Below, in pieces: positions 29,567 through 37,125 of a stretch of 37,125 nucleotides of DNA (the stretch's first letter is position 1; every line of letters begins with the position of its first letter). Source of the stretch: Streptomyces sp. 13-12-16 (lineage in GTDB: Bacteria > Actinomycetota > Actinomycetes > Streptomycetales > Streptomycetaceae); NCBI RefSeq assembly GCF_002114215.1, contig NZ_NCTE01000200.1:1-37125 (forward strand). The letters are read 5' to 3'. A model generated the notes under the pieces. It saw only the letters and a list, made by a program, of their open reading frames with translations, was not told the origin of the DNA and did no database searches. Made by a program: the position numbers and the translations under genes.

Positions 29567-30085
29567 CTACAGGGGCTTCTCGTACCAGGCCACGTCCCAC
29601 CAGCGGCCGAACTTGCGGCCCACCTCCCGGTACGTGCCGACGTGCCGGAAGCCGAAACGCTCGTGCAGCCGCGCCGAGGCGTCGTTCGGCTGGGCGACGC
29701 CGGCGTAGGCGCGGTGCAGGTCCTCGCCCGCCAGGGCCTCGAAGAGGGTCTTGTAGAGGAGGGTGCCGATGCCGCGCCGGCCGGCGCCGGGGGCGACGTA
29801 GACCGTCGTCTCCACCGAGGTCGCGTAGGCGGGCTTGGGGCGGAAGGGGCTGGAGGTGGCGTACCCCAGGATCCGCCGCGACCCGGCGCCCGTGGCAACC
29901 ATCAGGCGGTACGGGCCGTCTACAGGGTGGGAGAGCAGCCAGGGGAGGCGCTCCTCCGGAGTGAAAGGCGCCGTGTCGAATGTGATCGCCGTCTCACGCA
30001 CGTAGTGGTTGTACAGGTCGGTGAGGGCCGTCAGATCGCCCTCCGTGCCCGGCCTGACCTGGACCTCTTCGTGCTCCGACGGCAT
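29567..30085 (-). CDS. GNAT N-acetyltransferase, phosphinothricin acetyltransferase-like
   Basis: The 172-residue protein matches the Pat/Bar type: VRPGTEGDLTALTDLYNHYV, RETAITFDTAPFTPEER, then TVYVAPGAGRRGIGTLLYKT with the acetyl-CoA loop GRRGIG, and HERFGFRHVGTYREVGRKFG. The last part is diagnostic for the family that acetylates phosphinothricin, methionine sulfoximine or related amino acids. ATG 30085 has GAGGAGG. It is divergent from hrdD with a 193-bp spacer containing the hrdD promoter. Many chromosomal Streptomyces copies are not true resistance enzymes, so substrate is left open. Confidence 0.85.
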   Translation of the reverse strand: MPSEHEEVQVRPGTEGDLTALTDLYNHYVRETAITFDTAPFTPEERLPWLLSHPVDGPYRLMVATGAGSRRILGYATSSPFRPKPAYATSVETTVYVAPGAGRRGIGTLLYKTLFEALAGEDLHRAYAGVAQPNDASARLHERFGFRHVGTYREVGRKFGRWWDVAWYEKPL

Positions 30086-30146
30086 CGGACCTCCTCGCGT
30101 GGCCCGACAGGATACTGCATGATCAGAAAAATCGGGGGGCGGGTTG

Positions 30147-30172
30147 GGAATTCTGTCCGGATTCCAGTCGTT
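30147..30172 (+). promoter_or_regulatory. SigR-type promoter of hrdD
   Basis: GGAAT (30147-30151), exactly 18 bp, then GTT (30170-30172) is a perfect match to the SigR consensus GGAAT-N18-GTT. It is 107 bases before the hrdD ATG. hrdD of S. coelicolor is a known target of the thiol-oxidative-stress factor SigR. Confidence 0.8.
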
Positions 30173-30278
30173 GTTTCCATCGGATGCAGGGCACTCGACC
30201 AGAGTCCGGAGGGACCTGAGAGACGTGTCAGGCGTCCGCAGGACCACCCGCTGACCTCATCATCGCAAGGGAGCACGC

Positions 30279-31277
<999 letters not shown>

Positions 31278-31861
31278 GAACGAACCGGGTCCGGCCCGGC
31301 GGAGCGACCGCCTGGCCGGACGCGGGAGCGTGACGGCTGGAACGGCGGCGCGGCAGCCGTGCCCGGTGCGGCAGTGCGACCGCCGGGCCGGACGCGGTGG
31401 CGTGAGGGTTCGGGTGGCGCGGTAGCGTGACGGGTGGGCTGTCGGAGGTGAACGTGGCGTTGCTGTCGCCGGGTTCGGCATGGGGGTGCTGATGCCGCCG
31501 TGCGGAGTCCGGGGGAGCGACGGGGGCCGTGCAGGGCCCCGGCCGCGTACGCCGGGTGGCGAAAGACCGCGCAAAACATGGCCGTTCCCCGCCGCTTCAA
31601 CCCGCTGGACCCCGGGAACAAGAATGCAAGGACCAGGAGTTCGTACTTCGGGCCCCTGAGATCCTGGACCCACCGAGCCACGTCCCGACGCACAACCCCC
31701 CCCGGCGCCGGGACTTCCCAAAGCCGGGTCCGGCGCCCTCCCCCCGGGCGCCGGACCCGGCTTCCTCGTGCGTGCCGTCGGCCGGCGGGTCACCCCGGAC
31801 CTGAACCCCGGGGTGGCCCGCCAGATGGCAGATTGTGTCACATGGGCATAGCCTGCCGGGC
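31278..31861. other. 584-bp region between hrdD and a TetR gene
   Basis: There is no convincing gene. A roughly 50-bp unit starting GCGACCGCC is repeated 72 bp apart (31304 and 31376). A very strong hairpin occupies 31721-31763. A small palindrome TGTGTCACA (31834-31842) precedes the TetR start and could be its operator. The middle part (31440-31700) could hide a non-coding RNA, but I see no secondary structure that supports one. Confidence 0.5.
31721..31763. terminator. perfect 18-bp-stem hairpin after hrdD
   Basis: AAGCCGGGTCCGGCGCCC (31721-31738) pairs perfectly with 31746-31763 around a 7-nt loop. It is 440 bp past the hrdD stop and about 100 bp before the next gene, so it probably insulates that gene from hrdD transcription. 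Confidence 0.7.
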
Positions 31862-32575
31862 GTGAGCAGCACCACCCCGACGCCGCCTTCTTCCCCGCTT
31901 CCCGCGGTCTCGCTGACCGAACGGCGCAAGGCCGAGACCCGTATGGAGATCGCCCGCGCGGCGGCCGGTCTCTTCGTCCGGCAGGGCCTGCGGGCCACCC
32001 GTGCAGAGGACATCGCCCAGGCGGCCGGCATCGCCCCGCGCACCTTCTACCGGTACTTCGCCAGCAAGGAAGAGGCCATCGGCCCGCTCTACGCCACCGG
32101 CGCCCAGCGCTGGGTGGCGGCGGTGCGTGCCGCGCCCGCCGAGGTGCCCCTGCCGCAGGTGCTGGAGGACGCCGTGCGCCACACGCTCACCCCCGGCCTC
32201 GGTGTGTCGGCGGCCTCCTGGGACTGGGTGCGCACCCTGATCCGGCTGGCCGAGGCGAACCCCGCCCTGCGCCGGGTGTGGGCCGAGGTGTGCCGGGCGT
32301 CGGAGCGGAGCCTGGCGGAGGCGCTGGCGGAGCGGCTGACGGCCGCTCGGGCCCCGTACGACGCCGACAACGTTGCCGTCCACACCCGGCTGTGCTTCAC
32401 CGCCGCCGTCGCGAGCGCGGCCGTCCGCACGGCCGTGGAGAGCTGGGCGGCCGGCGACGGCCCCGCCGAGGGCCCCCGTGGCCCGGCCGAACTGGCGGTC
32501 GCCAACCTCGCGGCGCTACGGGGCTTCGCGTGGGGGGACTTGGCGGCGGCTGACGACCGTTCCCGAGAGGCCTGA
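31862..32575 (+). CDS. TetR-family regulator (SCO3201-like)
   Basis: The 237-residue protein has a Ser/Thr/Pro-rich N-terminus, then the TetR HTH (TRMEIARAAAGLFVRQGLRA, TRAEDIAQAAGIAPRTFYRY) and an all-helical effector domain. The position directly after hrdD is that of SCO3201, a TetR protein reported to affect antibiotic production and differentiation when overexpressed. GTG 31862 is used; GTG 31835 is in frame but overlaps the TGTGTCACA palindrome. No obvious target gene is divergent, so it may act at a distance. Its 3' end overlaps the first of seven ~33-bp repeats. Confidence 0.78.
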   Translation: MSSTTPTPPSSPLPAVSLTERRKAETRMEIARAAAGLFVRQGLRATRAEDIAQAAGIAPRTFYRYFASKEEAIGPLYATGAQRWVAAVRAAPAEVPLPQVLEDAVRHTLTPGLGVSAASWDWVRTLIRLAEANPALRRVWAEVCRASERSLAEALAERLTAARAPYDADNVAVHTRLCFTAAVASAAVRTAVESWAAGDGPAEGPRGPAELAVANLAALRGFAWGDLAAADDRSREA

Positions 32576-32793
32576 CGCCAGTTCACGGTCCTCCCCGAGG
32601 AGCCTGACGCCGACTCACGGCCGTTCCTGTGAGGTCTGAGGTCAGGTCGTGAGTCCTCCCGTCAGGCTTGATGCAGGGCCATGGGCCTTTTCCGTGAGGC
32701 CTGACGCCGGGGCGTGGGTCCTTCCGGCAGGCATGACGTCGGCTCACGATCGTTCCCGTGAGGCCTGACGTCAGGTCACGGGCCCTTCTGAAG
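32560..32793. repeat. seven tandem ~33-bp imperfect dyad repeats
   Basis: Seven units of 31-33 bp follow each other from the 3' end of the TetR gene to the WYL gene. The best unit, the last, reads CGTGAGGCCTGACGTCAGG followed by TCACGGGCCCTTCT; its centre CCTGACGTCAGG is a perfect palindrome flanked by CGTGA/TCACG. Other units keep GAGGCCTGACGCC-like cores with substitutions. Each could form a small hairpin. The array separates two convergent genes. Confidence 0.75.
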
Positions 32794-32807
32794 GGACCGA
32801 CGCCACG

Positions 32808-33779
32808 TCACCCCGCACCGCCCGCCGCCCGGCTCATCCGCGCGCCCAGCTCCCGTACCGCCTCCACCAGCTCCGCAGGCTCCTGCACCGTGAACTCGTG
32901 CCCCAGCATCGCCAGCCGTACCGCCATCCAGTCCTTGGCGTCGCTCGCCGTCGCGCGCAGCCGGCAGCTGTTCTCGCCGAGCGGCTCGGGCGTGCCCATC
33001 CAGCCCGGCAGGCGGGCCGCGACCGCCCCGGCCGGTGCGGCGAAGGTGACGACCATCTCGTACGACTCCCGCGCGCGGTACATGGACCGGCGCAGGAACT
33101 CCGCCGCGCTCCCCGTCGGCAGTTCCCTCGGCGCGAACCGCGCCCCGGTCGCGAAGGGGTCGCTCACCCGGTCGACGCGGAACGTCCGCCAGTCCGCGCG
33201 GTCGAGGTCGTACGCCACGAGGTACCAGCGCCGCCCGGTCGACACCAGTCGGTACGGCTCGGTCACCCGCCGGGACTCCGTGCCGTCGGCGGCCCGGTAG
33301 GCGAACCGCAGCCGCTCGTGCCCGGCCACCGTGGAGGCCATGACGGTGAGCGTCTCCGGGGCGATCGTCGCACCGTCGCCGCTGGTCAGCGGGGTGGTCG
33401 CGGCCTGGAGCGTACTGACGCGGTGGCGCAGCCTGCCGGGCAGCACCTGCTCCAGTTTCGCCAGCGCCCGCACCGACGCCTCGTCCACGCCCTCCAGCGC
33501 GTGCCCGGCACCGGCCCGCAGTCCCACCGCGATGGCCACCGCCTCCTCGTCGTCGAGCACCAGCGGCGGCATCGCCTTGCCGGCGACGAGCCGGTAACCG
33601 CCGTCCGCGCCCATCGTCGCCTGTACGGGATAGCCGAGCTCGCGCAGCCGGTCGACGTCCCGCCGGACCGTGCGCCGGGAGACCCCGAGCCGGTCGGCCA
33701 GCTCGCCGCCGGGCCATTCGCGGGGCGTCTGGAGGAGGGAGAGGAGCTGGAGGAGCCGGGCCGGAGTGTCCGTCGTCAT
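32808..33779 (-). CDS. WYL-domain transcriptional regulator (YafY-like)
   Basis: The 323-residue protein has an N-terminal winged HTH (ARLLQLLSLLQTPREWPGGE, LADRLGVSRRTVRRDVDRLR) and a WYL domain (about 140-235) with GRRWYLVAYDLDRADWRTFR, followed by a C-terminal extension domain. WYL regulators sense small ligands or nucleic acids. ATG 33779 is the start; the frame stays open across the neighbouring MFS gene, which is only GC-rich shadow. It is divergent from an MFS transporter (63-bp spacer) and very probably controls it through the inverted repeat at 33799-33823. Confidence 0.85.
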   Translation of the reverse strand: MTTDTPARLLQLLSLLQTPREWPGGELADRLGVSRRTVRRDVDRLRELGYPVQATMGADGGYRLVAGKAMPPLVLDDEEAVAIAVGLRAGAGHALEGVDEASVRALAKLEQVLPGRLRHRVSTLQAATTPLTSGDGATIAPETLTVMASTVAGHERLRFAYRAADGTESRRVTEPYRLVSTGRRWYLVAYDLDRADWRTFRVDRVSDPFATGARFAPRELPTGSAAEFLRRSMYRARESYEMVVTFAAPAGAVAARLPGWMGTPEPLGENSCRLRATASDAKDWMAVRLAMLGHEFTVQEPAELVEAVRELGARMSRAAGGAG

Positions 33780-33798
33780 GAGAACGAGGATGCCGCAG

Positions 33799-33823
33799 AA
33801 GTAGGACCTGATCTGACCTACTT
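33799..33823. promoter_or_regulatory. inverted-repeat operator between WYL and MFS genes
   Basis: AAGTAGG (33799-33805) and CCTACTT (33817-33823) are perfect 7-bp arms with an 11-bp spacer in the 63-bp divergent gap. This is the expected binding site of the WYL regulator controlling both promoters. Confidence 0.6.
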
Positions 33824-33842
33824 GGGGAATAGCTTCTGAGAC

Positions 33843-35357
33843 ATGAACTCCACCGACACCCCGCAGGCACCACAGCCCGTCGAGGGCGACCGTCGCCGCT
33901 GGTTCGCGCTGGCGATCGTGATGACCGCGGCCTTCATGGACCTCGTCGACGTCACGATCGTCAACATCGCGATCCCGTCGATCCGGCGCGACGAGGGCGC
34001 GACCTTCAGCCAGATCCAGTGGATCACCGCCGGTTACGCGCTGGCCTTCGCCGCCGGGCTGGTCACCGGCGGCCGGCTCGGCGACATCCACGGCCGCAAG
34101 CGGGTCTTCCTCATCGGCATCGGCGGCTTCACCCTCGCCTCCGCGCTGTGCGGGTTCGCCGTGAACCCCGAGATGCTGGTCGCCTCCCGCATCCTGCAGG
34201 GCGCCATGGCGGCGCTGATGGTGCCGCAGGTGCTGTCGATCGTGCACGCGACCTTCCCGCCGCACGAGCGCGGCAAGGTGTTCGGGCTGTTCGGCGCGAT
34301 CGTCGGCCTTGGCGCGGTGTCCGGGCCGCTGCTGGGCGCGCTGCTGACCGAGTGGAACCTGTTCGGCCTGGAATGGCGGCCGATCTTCCTGATCAACCTG
34401 CCGGTCGGCATCGCGGGCCTGGTCCTCGGCAGCCGCTTCATCACCGAGTCGAAGGCGCCGCGCGCCCTGAAGCTGGACCTGGTGGGCGTCGCGCTGGTGA
34501 CGCTGGGGCTGCTGATGCTGATCTACCCGCTGACCCGCGGGCGTGAGCTGGGCTGGCCGCTGTGGGGGTACGTGTCGATGGCCGGCGCGCTGGTGGTCTT
34601 CGGGGCGCTGGTGGCGTACGAGCGGGTCAAGGGCGCGCGGGACGGCTCCCCGCTGATCGAGCTGTCGCTGTTCAAGGTGAAGAGCTTCGCGGCGGGCATC
34701 GCGGTGCAGACGGTGTTCGGGGTCGGCCTCGGCGTCTTCTTCCTGGTCTGGACGCTGTACATGCAGGAGGGCCTGGGCTGGAGCGCGCTGCGGGCCGGGC
34801 TGACCGGGGTGCCGTTCTCCGTCGCGGTCTCCGCGGCGGCCGGGATGTCGGTGCAGCTGCTGGTCCCGCGTTACGGGCGCAAGGTGCTCCAGGCGGGCGC
34901 GCTGGTGATGGCGGCGGGCGTCCTGCTCTACATCTGGGAGTCCGAGCGCTACGGCATGGGCATCACCTCCTGGCAGATGGCGCTCCCGCTGGTGGTCATG
35001 GGCGTCGGCATGGGACTGATCGTGGCCCCGCTGACCGACGCGGTGCTGTCCGAGGTGCCGCGTGAGCACGCCGGGTCGGCGTCGGGGCTGATCAACACCG
35101 TGCAGCAGATGGGGAACGCGCTGGGGCTCGGCCTGGTGTCGGTGGTCTTCTTCGGGGTGATCGACGAGCGGCTCGCCCCGGCCGAGGTGGGCCCGGCCTT
35201 CGCGGACGGCTTCCAGCACGCGCTGGGCTACGTGGCCGCGGTGATGGGCGCGATCTTCCTGCTGATGTTCGCCCTGCCCAAGCGCCCCGCCCAGCACGTG
35301 GAGGGAGCGGGGGAGGCTCCGGTGGCGGTGGAGAAGGAGCGGGAACTCGTGGCCTGA
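33843..35357 (+). CDS. MFS drug efflux transporter (14-TM type)
   Basis: The 504-residue protein is another DHA2-like exporter: DVTIVNIAIP at residues 36-45, motif A GGRLGDIHGRKR at 76-87, and about 14 hydrophobic segments. It is distinct from the 26380-27954 transporter, with different loops (EWNLFGLEWRPIFLINLPVG). ATG 33843 follows GGGGAATAGC, a weak site. The gene ends at a 20-bp perfect terminator (35370-35414). It is divergent from the WYL regulator. The substrate is unknown. Confidence 0.87.
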   Translation: MNSTDTPQAPQPVEGDRRRWFALAIVMTAAFMDLVDVTIVNIAIPSIRRDEGATFSQIQWITAGYALAFAAGLVTGGRLGDIHGRKRVFLIGIGGFTLASALCGFAVNPEMLVASRILQGAMAALMVPQVLSIVHATFPPHERGKVFGLFGAIVGLGAVSGPLLGALLTEWNLFGLEWRPIFLINLPVGIAGLVLGSRFITESKAPRALKLDLVGVALVTLGLLMLIYPLTRGRELGWPLWGYVSMAGALVVFGALVAYERVKGARDGSPLIELSLFKVKSFAAGIAVQTVFGVGLGVFFLVWTLYMQEGLGWSALRAGLTGVPFSVAVSAAAGMSVQLLVPRYGRKVLQAGALVMAAGVLLYIWESERYGMGITSWQMALPLVVMGVGMGLIVAPLTDAVLSEVPREHAGSASGLINTVQQMGNALGLGLVSVVFFGVIDERLAPAEVGPAFADGFQHALGYVAAVMGAIFLLMFALPKRPAQHVEGAGEAPVAVEKERELVA

Positions 35358-35369
35358 GCGGGCCGACTC

Positions 35370-35414
35370 CGAGGGCCCGGCACCCCATGGAACTCATGGG
35401 GTGCCGGGCCCTCG
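35370..35414 (+). terminator. 20-bp perfect-stem terminator after MFS gene
   Basis: CGAGGGCCCGGCACCCCATG (35370-35389) pairs with 35395-35414 around the 5-nt loop GAACT. It begins 13 bases after the MFS stop and isolates the fruR operon. Confidence 0.85.
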
Positions 35415-35458
35415 GCGTGCAGACGTGCAGACGTGCAGGCGGTGGACGTGCGGACGTA

Positions 35459-35566
35459 CGGGCATGAACGGAAGCCCGCTCATGCCCACATGTGCCCGTC
35501 TCTGTTTACTTCCCGGACATTCGGACGTACTCTGCGAGCGAAACCACACGTTCGGGCATGAACGGA
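35459..35566 (+). promoter_or_regulatory. promoter and operator repeats of the fruR-fruK operon
   Basis: CGGGCATGAACGGA occurs twice as a direct repeat (35459-35472 and 35553-35566), and TCATGCCC (35480-35487) is the inverted form of GGGCATGA. Between them TTTACT (35505-35510), 17 bp and TACTCT (35528-35533) form a plausible vegetative promoter. The second repeat is followed by GGAGG and the fruR ATG. A FruR loop or autorepression from two sites flanking the promoter is likely. Confidence 0.55.
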
Positions 35567-35583
35567 CTCGGAGGCACGCCACC

Positions 35584-36345
35584 ATGTACGCACCGGAACG
35601 CCAGCAGGAGATCCTGCGGCTCGCCCGCGACGGCGGCCGGGTGGACGTGGTCTCGCTGGCCGAGGAGTTCCAGGTGACCGCCGAGACCATCCGCCGGGAC
35701 CTCAAGGCCCTCGACCGCGCCGGCCTGGTCCGCAGGGTGCACGGCGGGGCCATCCCCGCCGGACGCCTCGACTTCGAGCCGGACCTCGCCGAGCGGGAGA
35801 CGACCGCGGCCGACGAGAAGGACCGCATCGCCAGGGCCGCCCTCGCCGAACTCCCGGCCGACGGCACGCTGATCGTGGACGCCGGTTCGACGGCCGCGCG
35901 GCTCGCCGGGATCCTGCCGGCGGAGGCCTCCCTCACCGTCGTCACCCACAGCCTGCCCATCGCGGCCCGCCTCGCCGACCACCCCGGCATCCAGCTCCAC
36001 CTCGTCGGGGGGCGCGTACGGCACCGTACGCGCGCCGCCGTGGACGCCTGGGCGCTGCGCGCGTACGCCGAGATCCGCGCGGACGTGCTCTTCGTGGCCG
36101 CCAACGGGTTCTCCGCCGAACACGGGCTGACCACGCCCGACCTCGCCGAGGCCGCCGTGAAGCGCGCGGCCATGGCCGCAGCCCGCCGGGTGGTGCTGCT
36201 CGCCGACTCCTCCAAGCACGGCCAGGAGCACTTCGCCCGCTTCGGCGACCTGAGCGACGTGGACCTGCTGATCACCGACAGCGGGCTCGGCCCGGACGAC
36301 GCCGCCGCGATCGAGCACGGCGGCACGGAAGTGGTACGCGCATGA
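35584..36345 (+). CDS. fruR: DeoR-family repressor of the fructose operon
   Basis: The 253-residue protein has a DeoR HTH (MYAPERQQEILRLARDGGRV, VSLAEEFQVTAETIRRDLKA) with the RVHGGAIP signature, and a C-terminal sugar-phosphate sensor (DGTLIVDAGSTAARLA, LVGGRVR and ADSSKHG). In Streptomyces FruR represses the fructose phosphotransferase genes and is relieved by fructose 1-phosphate. ATG 35584 has GGAGG. Its TGA overlaps the fruK ATG (ATGA), so both are translated together. Placement before a PfkB-type kinase supports the name. Confidence 0.88.
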   Translation: MYAPERQQEILRLARDGGRVDVVSLAEEFQVTAETIRRDLKALDRAGLVRRVHGGAIPAGRLDFEPDLAERETTAADEKDRIARAALAELPADGTLIVDAGSTAARLAGILPAEASLTVVTHSLPIAARLADHPGIQLHLVGGRVRHRTRAAVDAWALRAYAEIRADVLFVAANGFSAEHGLTTPDLAEAAVKRAAMAAARRVVLLADSSKHGQEHFARFGDLSDVDLLITDSGLGPDDAAAIEHGGTEVVRA

Positions 36346-37125
36346 TCCTCACCGTCACCCCCAACCCGTCCCTGGACCGCACCTACGAGGTCCCCTCGCT
36401 GGACCGCGGCGAGGTCGTCCGGGCCACCGGCGAACGCGTCGACCCCGGAGGCAAGGGCGTCAACGTCTCCCGCGCCGTCACCGCGGCCGGCCGGCGCACG
36501 GTCGCCGTACTGCCCCTGGGCGGCGCACCGGGCGCCCTGGTCGCCGACCTGCTCGACGCCCAGGGCATCGAGGTCGCTCCGGTCCCGGTCGCCGGCGCCA
36601 CCCGCTCCAACATCGCGCTCGCCGAGGCCGACGGCGTACTGACGAAGATCAACGCGCCGGGCCCGGAACTGACCGAGGCCGAACGGGAACTGCTCCTGGA
36701 CACCGTGCGCCGGCAGTCCCCGGGCGCCGACTGGATCGCCTGCTGCGGCAGCCTGCCGCGCGGACTCGCCCCCTCCTGGTACGCCGAACTGGTCACCCGG
36801 GTGCACGCCGCCGGCGTACGCGTCGCGCTGGACACCTCCGGACCGGCGCTGCTCGCGGCCCTGCGCGAACGGCCCGACGTGGTGAAGCCGAACGCGGGGG
36901 AGCTGGCCGAGGCCGTGGGGCGGCCCCTGATCACCGTGGGCGACGCGCTGAAGGCGGCCGAGGAGCTGCGGGGGATGGGCGCCCGGGCCGTCCTGGCGAG
37001 CCTCGGCGCCGACGGGCAGCTCCTCGTGGACGACGACGGCGCCTGGTTCGGCACCGCCGCGGTGGACGCCGTCCGCAGCAACGTGGGCGCGGGCGACTCC
37101 TCGCTGGCCGGGTTCCTCGTCGCCG
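36342..37125 (+). CDS. fruK: 1-phosphofructokinase, truncated by window end
   Basis: The 261 visible codons encode a PfkB-family sugar kinase. MILTVTPNPSLDRTYEV is the typical 1-phosphofructokinase start, GGKGVNVSRA (36-45) binds the sugar phosphate, and GAGDSSLAGF (249-258) holds the catalytic Asp252 and anion hole. It converts fructose 1-phosphate to fructose 1,6-bisphosphate after uptake by the fructose PTS. About 50 residues should be missing beyond the window. ATG 36342 overlaps the fruR stop. A fructose PTS gene (fruA) would be expected next. Confidence 0.9.
   Translation, partial: MILTVTPNPSLDRTYEVPSLDRGEVVRATGERVDPGGKGVNVSRAVTAAGRRTVAVLPLGGAPGALVADLLDAQGIEVAPVPVAGATRSNIALAEADGVLTKINAPGPELTEAERELLLDTVRRQSPGADWIACCGSLPRGLAPSWYAELVTRVHAAGVRVALDTSGPALLAALRERPDVVKPNAGELAEAVGRPLITVGDALKAAEELRGMGARAVLASLGADGQLLVDDDGAWFGTAAVDAVRSNVGAGDSSLAGFLVA

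Noticed and set aside
32560-32793. CRISPR-like array
   Set aside because: The units are contiguous and degenerate, without constant repeats separated by unique spacers.
32808-35297. 829-residue version of the WYL protein
   Set aside because: The extra N-terminus is antisense to the MFS gene; the HTH starts right after ATG 33779.

Overview
The window is high-G+C actinobacterial DNA, almost certainly from Streptomyces. Coding codons carry strong G/C bias at third positions. The right-hand third has the gene order MarR, LigB-type dioxygenase, GNAT, hrdD-like sigma factor, TetR, WYL regulator/MFS, fruR, fruK, which I recall from the S. coelicolor SCO3197-SCO3207 neighbourhood (memory, not a search).

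Left flank (1-1134): a DUF6584 gene and a short fibronectin-III-like remnant. At 1179-1224, 3349-3394 and 23462-23507 lie three direct copies of the 3' end of a tRNA-Arg(CCU) gene; only the last belongs to an intact tRNA (23466-23538). They delimit two tandem insertions. The first (1179-3348, about 2.2 kb) carries a lipoprotein and a tiny Cys/His protein but no integrase, so it resembles a cis-mobilizable remnant. The second (3349-23507, about 20 kb) is an integrative mobilizable element.

The larger element has a backbone at its right end: tyrosine integrase, XRE regulator, excisionase-like protein, DUF3631 ATPase (replication candidate), DUF2637 membrane protein, MobC and a MOBP-type relaxase. 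I see no TraB/FtsK-like translocase and no type IV secretion genes, so it probably depends on a helper for transfer. The backbone contains repeat clusters that look like an origin, an oriT candidate and a divergent operator pair.

Its left half is cargo: a PIN/RHH toxin-antitoxin pair, a membrane fatty-acid desaturase, an Asp23/Gls24 envelope-stress cluster (P10-family protein divergent from Asp23, DUF2273-like, a second Asp23-like protein, DUF6286, AmaP), and a signalling group of two STAS proteins (one fused to a GNAT-like domain), a SpoIIE/PP2C phosphatase and two DUF5994 proteins. Together this reads as a mobile envelope and stress-response package. A HTH-less small protein and a flavoprotein sit between cargo and backbone.

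Right of the tRNA the chromosome resumes: a small membrane protein, a secreted M6-like metalloprotease, a TetR/MFS efflux pair, a MarR regulator divergent from a LigB-type dioxygenase, a phosphinothricin-acetyltransferase-like GNAT, an hrdD-type sigma factor with a textbook SigR promoter, a TetR regulator, a divergent WYL/MFS pair, and the start of a fructose operon (fruR-fruK, with fruK cut by the window end). All functions are inferred from sequence reading and family knowledge; no search was run.
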